Translations under genes and position numbers: made by a program
The notes under the pieces: generated by a model
Told to the model about the DNA's origin: nothing
The model's database searches: none
Seen by the model: only the letters and a program-made list of their open reading frames with translations
NCBI RefSeq assembly: GCF_900240995.1
Contig: NZ_LT965953.1
Location: forward strand, 2,046,183-2,110,182
Length of the DNA stretch: 64,000 nucleotides
DNA from: Bacillus sp. Marseille-P3661
GTDB lineage: Bacteria > Bacillota > Bacilli > Bacillales > Bacillaceae_J
Direction: 5' to 3'
Shown: piece after piece, positions 16,842 through 24,630 of the stretch
How the letters are laid out: each line of letters opens with the position of its first letter
How positions within the stretch are numbered: the stretch's first letter is position 1

Positions 16842-18245
16842 TTAACTTACTTCCTCTTTAAAGTGGTTTTTATTTTCCTTTGAAGTTTCAACTTTTAATA
16901 TATAATCTTCTATGTTGATTTGTTCAAGACCAGGTATACGAATGCGTTCGTACTCCATTGGTTGACTATTCAACGGTACAGTACAATCAAAGCCAAGTTT
17001 GGAGCCCACCCCATCATCTGTTGATGGATCAAGTTTAGAACCCTGGGCACCATGAACAGCAACCAGATCCCTTTCAGCTTGGAATCTAGTGGCAAATGCC
17101 CATTCCACCTCTTCTGCATTAAAAATATCGATTTCTTCATCAACAACAAAGACGTGTTTTACATCGTAGTGTCCAGCGAAGGCCGCAAATATAACATTTT
17201 TTGGTTCACCCTCGTTTCTTTTCTTCATTGAAACAACTAGTTGATAGCGACACGTTCCTCCCAAAGTTAAATGAACACCACGAACAGTTGGAACGGTATT
17301 GCGGATTGAACGTAACAGACTTGCTTCACGTGGAATACCTCCAACCAAAAGATGTTCATCGCTTGCAGGTAGAATAGTTTGGAAAATTGGATCTTTTCTA
17401 TGTGTTACGCAATCAATAACCACGACTTCTTTATCACTTTTTGGTCCATACAATTTGGGGAATTCACCAAAAGGCCCCTCAGGCTCTCTAATATTAGGCA
17501 AGATTTTACCTTCTAAGACAATTTCCGCATGAGCTGGTACCATAACGTCGATCGTTTTACAACGAACCACAGGAACAGGCTCTCCTTTTAAGGCCCCAGC
17601 AATCTCCATTTCATCCTGCCCTAATGGAGCGATAGCTTGGGAAGCAAGCATCGTTACTGGGTCAACTCCAATGACGATTGCTATTTCAAGAGGTTTACCT
17701 TGTTCCTCCATTTTTTTAAAGAAATTAAACGTATGTCTAGGAAGAATATAAGCACCTAGGCGATTTTTTCCTGAGATCTGCAGGCGATGGACAGAGACAT
17801 TTTGTTTACCTGTTTCAGGATCCCGAACAATAGCCAGTCCTGCAGAAATATAATTGCCTGAATCCTTTTCATGGTGTACAGGTATTGGAAACAGCTTCAA
17901 CAAGTCAACGTCCTCTCCATGAATAACTTGCTCCTGTACAGGAGCCTGTTCTCCTGAGACTTCACTACATGGTAATGGATTGTCAATTGCCTCTAAAAAC
18001 TTATCAATAAGTCCCTCTTCACTCGTTCCCAGGGCATCCGCGTATTGTTTACGATTAGCTGCAGTTCCTGCTACTACAGGAATTTCATAATCCTCAACTT
18101 GAGAAAAATAGACGGCTTTCTGCCCATTTAATTTTTTTGCGATTCCCGCAATTTCATAATCAAGAGAAACTTTCCGATCAACGATAACCAGTTCATTTTG
18201 ATCCTTTAAATGACCTAACCACGAACGTAGTGATTTACACTTCAT
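16842..18245 (-). CDS. UbiD-family prenylated-FMN decarboxylase
   Basis: The ATG at 18245, eight bases after GGAGG, gives 467 residues; an upstream in-frame codon has no such support. The protein has UbiD landmarks: an N-terminal domain ending near PIPVHHEKDSG, Arg154 in the VHRLQISG segment, and EGPFGEF (256-262) holding the acidic residues of the active site. Members use prenylated FMN to decarboxylate or carboxylate aromatic and unsaturated acids. No UbiX flavin prenyltransferase gene is in the window, so the cofactor must come from elsewhere. It lies between an alcohol dehydrogenase and a TAXI transporter gene, consistent with removal of an aromatic carboxyl group. Confidence 0.92.
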   Translation of the reverse strand: MKCKSLRSWLGHLKDQNELVIVDRKVSLDYEIAGIAKKLNGQKAVYFSQVEDYEIPVVAGTAANRKQYADALGTSEEGLIDKFLEAIDNPLPCSEVSGEQAPVQEQVIHGEDVDLLKLFPIPVHHEKDSGNYISAGLAIVRDPETGKQNVSVHRLQISGKNRLGAYILPRHTFNFFKKMEEQGKPLEIAIVIGVDPVTMLASQAIAPLGQDEMEIAGALKGEPVPVVRCKTIDVMVPAHAEIVLEGKILPNIREPEGPFGEFPKLYGPKSDKEVVVIDCVTHRKDPIFQTILPASDEHLLVGGIPREASLLRSIRNTVPTVRGVHLTLGGTCRYQLVVSMKKRNEGEPKNVIFAAFAGHYDVKHVFVVDEEIDIFNAEEVEWAFATRFQAERDLVAVHGAQGSKLDPSTDDGVGSKLGFDCTVPLNSQPMEYERIRIPGLEQINIEDYILKVETSKENKNHFKEEVS

Positions 18246-18354
18246 TTCTGGTGCCTCCTCTTTAAACTTAAATAATTTAGACTCTTCGGAAAATTCTGTT
18301 TTCAATTCATTTAACAAGATCAATTATTTTTGCATTATTAACTAATTCGTTACC

Positions 18355-19518
18355 CTAAAAAGCAAGACGATATATCGTTTCCACATCTTTAGCGTCAGTA
18401 GAACGTGGATTAACTAGTACATTACCACTTAGCAGGGCACCTGCTACTAATTCAGGTAGTAATTCCTCTTTGACACCAAAATCTTTAAATGTTTCAGGAA
18501 TACCGATATCCTTAGATAAACTACGCACTGCTTCTACAGCCTTGCGGGCTCCAACTTCATCTGAAGCTTGAGTGAGATTTTCTTCTCCCATAGCAATTGC
18601 AATTTCCTTAAATTTTTTCAAGGCAGCCACACGATTAAATTCCATAACATGAGGTAAAAGTATTGAATTAGCAATACCGTGTGGTACATTAAAATGAGCA
18701 CTTAAAGGATGGCTCATCGCATGGACATTTCCCAACCTTGTATGAGTAAATGCCATCCCTGCTAACATCGAGCCGAGCATCATATCCGAACGTGCCTCCA
18801 CATTATTACCATTGTATACCGCATCCCGTAGGCTGTACGAAATCTTACGAATCGCCTCTAACGCAAGTACATCACTTATCGGATTCGCCCAACGAGAGAC
18901 ATATGATTCGATTGCATGAACTAGTGCATCCATTCCAGTAGAAGCTGTAAGCATTGGAGGAAGTGATACGGTTAACAACGGATCTACAATTGCCCATTTT
19001 GGTGCGACGTACTGGCCGCCAATTGAAGCTTTATACATTCTTTTTAAATCGGTTATGATAGTAAACGCCGTCACTTCACTTGCTGTACCTGACGTAGTCG
19101 GAATTGCTATTAATGGAGCAGCTGGAATCGAGACCTTATTCAAGCCCTCATAATCTATAATTCCTCCACCATTTGTTGCTAATATCGCAATAGCCTTACC
19201 AACATCCATAGGGCTACCACCGCCAACAGCTATAATAAAATCTGCACCGCTTTCCTCAAAGAGTTGTCTTCCGGCATTAACGGTCTCGACAGATGGATTC
19301 GCCTCCACATCCGAAAAAACTGTATAGCTGATTTCAACTGTTGCAATTTGATCTATTACCTTATCTAAGATGCCTGCTTTGGAAACACCTTCATCACAAA
19401 CAATTAATAAGTGTTTCGGTTGTTGTTGTTCTATAATATCCACTATTTCTTTTATTACGCCAGGACCGAAATGTATATCTGTTGGACATGTATAATTAAA
19501 AGTAAGATTATTTCCCAT
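18355..19518 (-). CDS. Iron-containing (group III) alcohol dehydrogenase
   Basis: This 387-residue protein has the Fe-ADH pattern: FGPGVIKE near the start, the nucleotide-binding GGGSPMDVGKA, IPTTSGTASEV, the metal-binding MDALVHAIESY and the histidine-rich GNVHAMSHPLSAHFNVPHG. AAGGAGAG precedes the ATG. The family includes butanol, lactaldehyde and maleylacetate reductases; the conserved metal-site histidines here point to a metal-dependent dehydrogenase. Next to the Rieske dioxygenase genes it might oxidise a dihydrodiol or an alcohol intermediate, but that is only inferred. The gene starts a new unit after the terminator at 19885. Confidence 0.92.
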   Translation of the reverse strand: MGNNLTFNYTCPTDIHFGPGVIKEIVDIIEQQQPKHLLIVCDEGVSKAGILDKVIDQIATVEISYTVFSDVEANPSVETVNAGRQLFEESGADFIIAVGGGSPMDVGKAIAILATNGGGIIDYEGLNKVSIPAAPLIAIPTTSGTASEVTAFTIITDLKRMYKASIGGQYVAPKWAIVDPLLTVSLPPMLTASTGMDALVHAIESYVSRWANPISDVLALEAIRKISYSLRDAVYNGNNVEARSDMMLGSMLAGMAFTHTRLGNVHAMSHPLSAHFNVPHGIANSILLPHVMEFNRVAALKKFKEIAIAMGEENLTQASDEVGARKAVEAVRSLSKDIGIPETFKDFGVKEELLPELVAGALLSGNVLVNPRSTDAKDVETIYRLAF

Positions 19519-19715
19519 AGCTGCTCTCTCCTTCTAACAATTTATTAATCTTAAATTTCATAAGTAAACATAACATTTAGCTGCACGAAAGTTTTTCACC
19601 TTTCTATTCTTTTATAGATCGAAAGGCTAGAGGTTAATCATCATTTGTCAGTGATATATTCACAGAAAAATTCTAGTATCACTATACCTATAGTCAGGTT
19701 TAAACAAGAGAAACC

Positions 19716-19760
19716 TAGGAGCTAAAGTGCGTTGATGTCAACTTTTGCTACTAACTCCTA
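19716..19760. repeat. Imperfect 45-base inverted repeat
   Basis: TAGGAG pairs with CTCCTA; inside it AGCTAAAGT pairs with ACTTTTGCT around GTTGATGTCAAC. It has no T-run, so it is not a simple terminator. It could be an RNA element or the remnant of a small mobile element. Confidence 0.45.
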
Positions 19761-19884
19761 AGCGGGGTATTATATTAGTTTTGTTACATCACTAACAGTT
19801 AAATTTTATAGTCTATCTAACAACTCTATCATTATTAATAAGTCTGTGATGTATTGCTAGTAGATAAGTATGACTATAAAAATA

Positions 19885-19949
19885 AACTAGGATGACTGAA
19901 CCGTCTATCAATGGATTTCATAAATTGCAATCCTGTCCGTATCCTAGTT
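19885..19949 (-). terminator. Terminator of the Rieske dioxygenase unit
   Basis: AACTAGGAT pairs perfectly with ATCCTAGTT across a long loop, and on the minus strand it is followed by TTTATTTTTATAG. It lies about 90 bases past the stop of the 85-residue gene. Confidence 0.55.
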
Positions 19950-20036
19950 CTTTATCTATCTAAAAGTCTAAACTTACATTTCATGTTTCTCATTTAAAAA
20001 CCGCTTTAAAAAGAGATATGTTATTTCATCGTTACC

Positions 20037-20294
20037 CTAATCTTGAGGACCAAATGGCAATTCAAGAAACTTTGAAAAAGTCTCTACGTTCTGCCAGGTA
20101 AGACTCTCAAGTTCAAGTGGATCTAAACGAATCGAATGTCCTAATCTTGGCGAGACTATCTCAAGTCTTACACCGTTTTTTGTAACCAACCTTCTGATAA
20201 TCACTGTTGTAAATTCATTTGCAATCTTAAATTCACTATCTACGGTTACATCTTCAGAATAATTCGCCTGCATTTCATGTGATTTTTGATTCAT
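20037..20294 (-). CDS. Small accessory protein of ring-hydroxylating dioxygenase cluster
   Basis: This 85-residue protein is third in the Rieske unit with an AGGGAGG site. Its core reads IANEFTTVIIRR, then NGVRLEIVSPRLG and LDPLELESLTWQ, ending LPFGPQD. From memory, similar 85-100-residue proteins sit beside dioxygenase genes in actinobacteria and are sometimes labelled dihydrodiol dehydrogenase. At this size, with no nucleotide-binding fold, that label is hard to accept. The compact beta-rich core ending in an acidic tail suggests a subunit or assembly factor for the dioxygenase. The function is unknown. Confidence 0.7.
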   Translation of the reverse strand: MNQKSHEMQANYSEDVTVDSEFKIANEFTTVIIRRLVTKNGVRLEIVSPRLGHSIRLDPLELESLTWQNVETFSKFLELPFGPQD

Positions 20295-20307
20295 AGTAAC
20301 CTCCCTC

Positions 20308-20823
20308 CTAAAAGAAAATCGATAGGTTATGACTATTTACACTTCGTTGATCTAAAACGATTTGTCGATAAGCGATCTTCCAGCTCCCATCAACATTTCT
20401 TATGATATCGTTACGGTCTGCTGAAAAAAGGTCATAAGTGGAATAATCGCCTCTATTTCGATAGACAAGAAGATTACATCGAACCTTAAATTCATTCTCT
20501 TTATCTCCAGGTTTCACGCGAACATTAGTCACATAGTGACGGGTACGAGATGGGGGGTCTTCAGCCCATGCAAAGTCTGTTCCAAGTCGTTCAATTCGAA
20601 TTTTAAGTGTTTCATAGGTTTCGTCTAAAAGTTTATATCGGTCAGATAGTTCCTTACCGTCACCTTTAATTTTTGTTAAATTCATTGGCATTTCATACTT
20701 ACAATCCTCAGTAAACAAATCTAACCATTGATTATATAAGTGATCGTCCAGCAATTCTGCCTCATAAAGTAAAAATTCCTCAAGTTCCATTTTGGTATTT
20801 ACATCGGCATTCGTAGCATTCAT
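20308..20823 (-). CDS. Aromatic-ring-hydroxylating dioxygenase, beta subunit
   Basis: The 171-residue protein has the NTF2/SnoaL-like beta-subunit pattern: an N-terminal acidic helix (LEEFLLYEAELLDDHLYNQW), then strands including RTRHYVTNVRV, CNLLVYRNRG and the closing WKIAYRQIVLDQ. In this enzyme class the beta subunit stabilises an alpha3beta3 hexamer. Its gene lies 42 bases after that of the alpha subunit with AGGAGG ahead of the ATG, and it is followed at once by the small accessory gene. The subunit identity is well supported. Confidence 0.9.
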   Translation of the reverse strand: MNATNADVNTKMELEEFLLYEAELLDDHLYNQWLDLFTEDCKYEMPMNLTKIKGDGKELSDRYKLLDETYETLKIRIERLGTDFAWAEDPPSRTRHYVTNVRVKPGDKENEFKVRCNLLVYRNRGDYSTYDLFSADRNDIIRNVDGSWKIAYRQIVLDQRSVNSHNLSIFF

Positions 20824-20865
20824 AATATAAACCTCCTTCGAAGAATTTCCTTAATCATTTTTTAA

Positions 20866-22194
20866 CTACTCTTTAAGCATATAATTTGCCCAAGTATGCC
20901 ATTGATTTCGGAAATTTGTCTCATTAAAATATGGCTCTTTAGCAACACCTGGTCCCGGAAAATCTTTTAATGGTTCCCCATCAATTCCCATTTCGTAAGG
21001 GAACAACAAGTCTTGGGCAACAGTACCTTTCAGCCCGCGTGTAAGATTTCTCCAAATTTCCATATCATCCTGTTCAAACGTTCCCGAAACACCAAATGAA
21101 GTTCGAAATGCTTGAATGGATCGTTTTTTATATTCGTCTGAAGAATCTTTAGGTACTAATACCAAATTTATAAATTGAATTTTACCCGGACCGATTGGAT
21201 GCCAAAGTCGAACTGACCAAAATCTAGTAGGCTCTCCACCAGGTTTAAGACTAAACGCTGTACTCAAAATTGAACAGTTAGGAAATATTGTCCCAAGTGC
21301 AGTTCTAGTTTCTCTAAATATTTCAGCTTGATCTGGGTCAAATAGTTGCGAAACTTGGTCAGTAAATCCTTCTTGGTAACCTGTAAAATCCATTCCTGGA
21401 GTTACTCCAAAACCTATTCCGTGACCTTTATTTGGAATATGAACTGAAATACCTCCTGAGTGTGTCCGTGTAGATGTAGGGAAATATCCCATATCAAATG
21501 CAAACTGGTGTGCAATTGGTGTATGGTATCCATCTCCAGCGAAATTTTCAGACCCAACCTTCCAATCGATATCTATAACAAATTTCTCAGGAGGACCTGC
21601 GACCTCTGCACCTGCAAGGGATGTCTTCAATATATAATCCATATACCACTGAAATCCCCCTAAGTACTCATCCAGTGATTCCGCCTCGGGATCAAGATTC
21701 CCAAAGATTAGACCTTCATATGAATCTACTCTTATAGATGCAAGATTGAATTCTTCCTTATTAAAATCTTTCGGAAACGCTTTCTTTATTGCCGTCACAC
21801 CAATTAATTTACCACTGTTTTGATAAGTCCAACCATGATAAGGACAACGAAAATGTGATGCGTTACCCATTTCTGCATGACATACCGTCGTTCCACGGTG
21901 ACGACAAACGTTTAAATGAGCACGAATTTGCCCTTTCTCATCACGAACAACAATAATCGAGTTATCAGCAATTTCACGAACTACATAATCACCAGGCTCG
22001 GGTATCTCTGTTTCATGAGCCAAAAAAATCCAGCATCTGCTAAAAATACGTTCTCTTTCTAATTGATAAATCTCTTCATTGTTAAAAATACCTGCTGGAA
22101 CACGACCTTTTAGAGATAAATCTTTCGTTTTCTCTAGCAAAGTTTGTGTTTTTTCACTTACTGCTTGCTTATCACGTATAATTTGCTCGCTCAT
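20866..22194 (-). CDS. Rieske aromatic-ring-hydroxylating dioxygenase, alpha subunit
   Basis: The start at 22194, eight bases after GGAGG, gives 442 residues. The Rieske domain has Cys97, His99, Cys117 and His120 (CRHRG ... CPYHGW). The catalytic domain has Asp221, His224 and His229 (GDGYHTPIAHQ), matching the spacing of the bridging aspartate and iron ligands of naphthalene dioxygenase. It would add both atoms of O2 to an aromatic ring, probably of an aromatic acid, forming a cis-dihydrodiol. It needs a ferredoxin and a reductase, and neither is encoded in this window. The gene is first of a three-gene unit behind an operator-covered promoter. Confidence 0.93.
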   Translation of the reverse strand: MSEQIIRDKQAVSEKTQTLLEKTKDLSLKGRVPAGIFNNEEIYQLERERIFSRCWIFLAHETEIPEPGDYVVREIADNSIIVVRDEKGQIRAHLNVCRHRGTTVCHAEMGNASHFRCPYHGWTYQNSGKLIGVTAIKKAFPKDFNKEEFNLASIRVDSYEGLIFGNLDPEAESLDEYLGGFQWYMDYILKTSLAGAEVAGPPEKFVIDIDWKVGSENFAGDGYHTPIAHQFAFDMGYFPTSTRTHSGGISVHIPNKGHGIGFGVTPGMDFTGYQEGFTDQVSQLFDPDQAEIFRETRTALGTIFPNCSILSTAFSLKPGGEPTRFWSVRLWHPIGPGKIQFINLVLVPKDSSDEYKKRSIQAFRTSFGVSGTFEQDDMEIWRNLTRGLKGTVAQDLLFPYEMGIDGEPLKDFPGPGVAKEPYFNETNFRNQWHTWANYMLKE

Positions 22195-22282
22195 AATATA
22201 ACCTCCTACTAAAAAAATGTTCACTTGGGTTTACGCATTTACACGCTATGCTTTCAAAATAGTTCTTAATATTCCAAATATT

Positions 22283-22311
22283 ATGATACACTACGTAAAA
22301 ATAAATTTCAA
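22283..22311 (-). promoter_or_regulatory. Probable promoter of the Rieske unit
   Basis: On the minus strand TTGAAA (22311-22306) and TATCAT (22288-22283) are 17 bases apart, each five of six consensus bases. The -35 is the arm of operator D1, the same layout as at 10641 and 29913. Confidence 0.55.
22295..22311. promoter_or_regulatory. Candidate RpiR operator D1
   Basis: On the minus strand TTGAAATTTATTTTTAC has one perfect arm and a degenerate second arm (11 of 14). It overlaps the -35 of the Rieske promoter and is 23 bases from D2 centre to centre. Confidence 0.5.
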
Positions 22312-22317
22312 TATATT

Positions 22318-22334
22318 CTGAAAAGTTATTTCAA
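22318..22334. promoter_or_regulatory. Candidate RpiR operator D2
   Basis: On the minus strand TTGAAATAACTTTTCAG matches 12 of 14 arm positions. It lies two turns of helix upstream of D1, suggesting cooperative binding. Confidence 0.55.
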
Positions 22335-22784
22335 CAATTAGCAATAATCGAAATAACTTCGATAATTCCGATATAAATACACCTGATTAATAGTTAATAT
22401 ATAACTAATTCTGATTCCTAACGTTTAAAATTCTTCAGAACTCCTCCTCTTAATCTATTTTGAAATGTACGCTTTACTATTAGTACAAAGTTTTTCACCT
22501 TCATTCAATCTTCGATCCCGTGCCATGCAAGTCTTTAGCGTTTCTCTTTGATCTTTTTGTTCTTTAACCTAAAATTAAAAGTTTATTTCAAAAATTTCAA
22601 TTATTCCAATAAATACTTCTTATCCACTCATACAATCTGTTAACTAGTCTGCTAACTTGTCTAGAATGTCGAATGTGGAAATAGAATATTAAGAGACCGC
22701 ACATTTTAGAAAGAGTAAGGAAATTCTTTAACTTATCCGTTAATTGAACACAAAGTAAGATGACCTTTTAAAAAGGTATACTAT
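22335..22784. other. Gap upstream of the Rieske promoter
   Basis: About 450 bases with no gene. Two head-to-tail TTGAAAT half-sites (near 22588-22605, read on the minus strand) and a short palindrome just after the downstream gene (ACCTTTT with AAAAGGT, near 22763) are all that was noticed. Confidence 0.4.
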
Positions 22785-24524
22785 TTATTCTGCAACAGGC
22801 CTTAGTAGAACATCGACAACTGCAGAACGTCCGTTTTCCACTTCCTCTAATGCTTTACGTAATACATCTTTAACTTTATTTGGTTCGTTAACTTTAATAG
22901 CAAACGCACCTCCAGCTGACCCAGCTATACCCGCCAAATCGGAAGGCATAGCAAAATCCACATTAAAATTGTTACTTTGAAAAGCTGCACCGTCTGGATA
23001 CATCCTAATTGTATTTTGCTTAGTGGCATTCCAGCCTTGGTTATTATAAATCACTGTTAAGAAAGATTTCTGATACTTTCTTGCTATCCAATAGACAGAT
23101 GATGGAACACTAAAATAGTAACTGCCATCTCCCGTTAAACTTACAATGGTTTTATCTGGACATGCCAATTTAGCACCAATTGCAGCTCCACCATTCCAAC
23201 CTAAGGATGTTCCACCGCTAGCCAAATAGGTACCTTCCTTTCTTCTCGGAATATGTTTGGACACGATAGTTGTATTTGTTACCGTTTCATCCAAAATAAT
23301 AACTTCATCATCAATCACTTCACGTATACATGCTGACAAAAATTCCGGGGTTATATACCCATCATCTTCAGTCGTTTCTGCTAATTCCCACACATTACGT
23401 TGCTTTTTATGTTTTTGACTAATGCTATAAAATCTCTCTTCATATTTATTAAAGTCAATTTGGATCGTCTCTAAATATCTGTTTAATTGTCTTAGAGCCG
23501 TATATGAATCAGCCATAAAAAACTTAGTAGATGGTATATACCATAAAGGAATATCCTCCTTTAGGGGATCCATATCAACATAGTATATCTTACAGTTTTC
23601 ATTTGGTTGAACTAGTGAAGGTACCCATGGTACATCACAATCTATTACTATGATAAGATCAGCTTCTGACAAGAGTTCCTTTTCAGATTCATAACCTAAA
23701 TGAAGCGGTGAATCTGCCGGGAAATTCACGTAGGTAGGGTCCACTTCTATTACAGGAATAGATAAGGTCTCACATAATCTTAATAATTCCTTTACGGCCT
23801 TTTGATTTTTCCCCAGATACGAAGTAATTATAAGAGGATTTTCTGCTGCTAACATATCCTTCATTAATACTTCTATACTATCATTTGACAAAGCTGGCGT
23901 TTCTATCGGATCCCAGCCGTTTACAGGAATATTGGATGTTCCGACCTCTTCCTCTAGTATTTCTCGAGCACCCATTAGGTAAACTGGTCCTTGCGGTGAA
24001 CTCTTAGATAATTGCAATGCTCTATAAATTAATTGTTGAATATTTTTACCTGTTCGAATCTCATATTCCCATTTGACATAAGGTCGAACAATTGAACGTT
24101 GGTCATAAACATCCTGTAAAAAGTGAACGGATCTATTTCGACTTCCACGCATCTCGCCTTCCAATGTAATCGGAGTCGCTCCTGCAAAGACGAAAACTGG
24201 TACTCTCGCACGAGCTGCATTATGAACAGCTCCGCCTAAATTTTGAGTCCCTACATCTAAATGAACAAACACGGCTTGTGGCTCACCGGTCATTTGTGCA
24301 TAAGCATGCGCAGCAGACATCGCAACTGTTTCATGAGGACAAGTAATGATCTTAGGATGTTCTTTGTTTTGAGATTTAGCTTTTGCTAAGCTCTCTATTA
24401 AAGGAGGATGATCGCTTCCTAAATTTGAAAAAATATAACGAACCCCAGCATTGATTAACGCATCAATCATTGCATCAGCAGTAGTATTTGTCATTTTTAT
24501 AGAGTTTGTAAGCAATTTATCCAC
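22785..24524 (-). CDS. Thiamine-diphosphate-dependent enzyme (acetolactate synthase/benzoylformate decarboxylase-like)
   Basis: A GTG at 24524, eight bases after GGAGG, gives 579 residues; an earlier in-frame codon lacks such a site. The three-domain ThDP fold is visible: the activating Glu65 in PHETVAMSAAHAYAQ, a central domain with PVYLMGAREIL, and the cofactor motif starting GDGSYYF at 465 and closing with NNQGW. Family members cleave or join 2-oxo acids. Downstream of the aldehyde dehydrogenase and TAXI-TRAP 2 genes, decarboxylation of an aryl-2-oxo acid to an aldehyde, then oxidised by that dehydrogenase, is an attractive but untested idea. Confidence 0.85.
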   Translation of the reverse strand: MDKLLTNSIKMTNTTADAMIDALINAGVRYIFSNLGSDHPPLIESLAKAKSQNKEHPKIITCPHETVAMSAAHAYAQMTGEPQAVFVHLDVGTQNLGGAVHNAARARVPVFVFAGATPITLEGEMRGSRNRSVHFLQDVYDQRSIVRPYVKWEYEIRTGKNIQQLIYRALQLSKSSPQGPVYLMGAREILEEEVGTSNIPVNGWDPIETPALSNDSIEVLMKDMLAAENPLIITSYLGKNQKAVKELLRLCETLSIPVIEVDPTYVNFPADSPLHLGYESEKELLSEADLIIVIDCDVPWVPSLVQPNENCKIYYVDMDPLKEDIPLWYIPSTKFFMADSYTALRQLNRYLETIQIDFNKYEERFYSISQKHKKQRNVWELAETTEDDGYITPEFLSACIREVIDDEVIILDETVTNTTIVSKHIPRRKEGTYLASGGTSLGWNGGAAIGAKLACPDKTIVSLTGDGSYYFSVPSSVYWIARKYQKSFLTVIYNNQGWNATKQNTIRMYPDGAAFQSNNFNVDFAMPSDLAGIAGSAGGAFAIKVNEPNKVKDVLRKALEEVENGRSAVVDVLLRPVAE

Positions 24525-24630
24525 TATACAGACCTCCAATATTTGGTAATTATTTGTTATCGTAATAGTAATTTTACGCAAAACCTATCAACGTATAAAA
24601 ATGCAATCTGTCAAGGCTTTGAAGGTTGTA

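Larger units (their letters stand above)
19519..20036 (-). other. Gap between Rieske unit and alcohol dehydrogenase
   Basis: About 520 bases without a gene. It contains the terminator of the Rieske unit (19885-19949), a 45-base stem-loop (19716-19760) and presumably the promoter of the dehydrogenase-UbiD unit, of which no convincing hexamer pair was found. Confidence 0.45.

Noticed and set aside
20037..20294. Dihydrodiol dehydrogenase label for the 85-residue protein
   Set aside because: It is too short and has no nucleotide-binding or catalytic motif.
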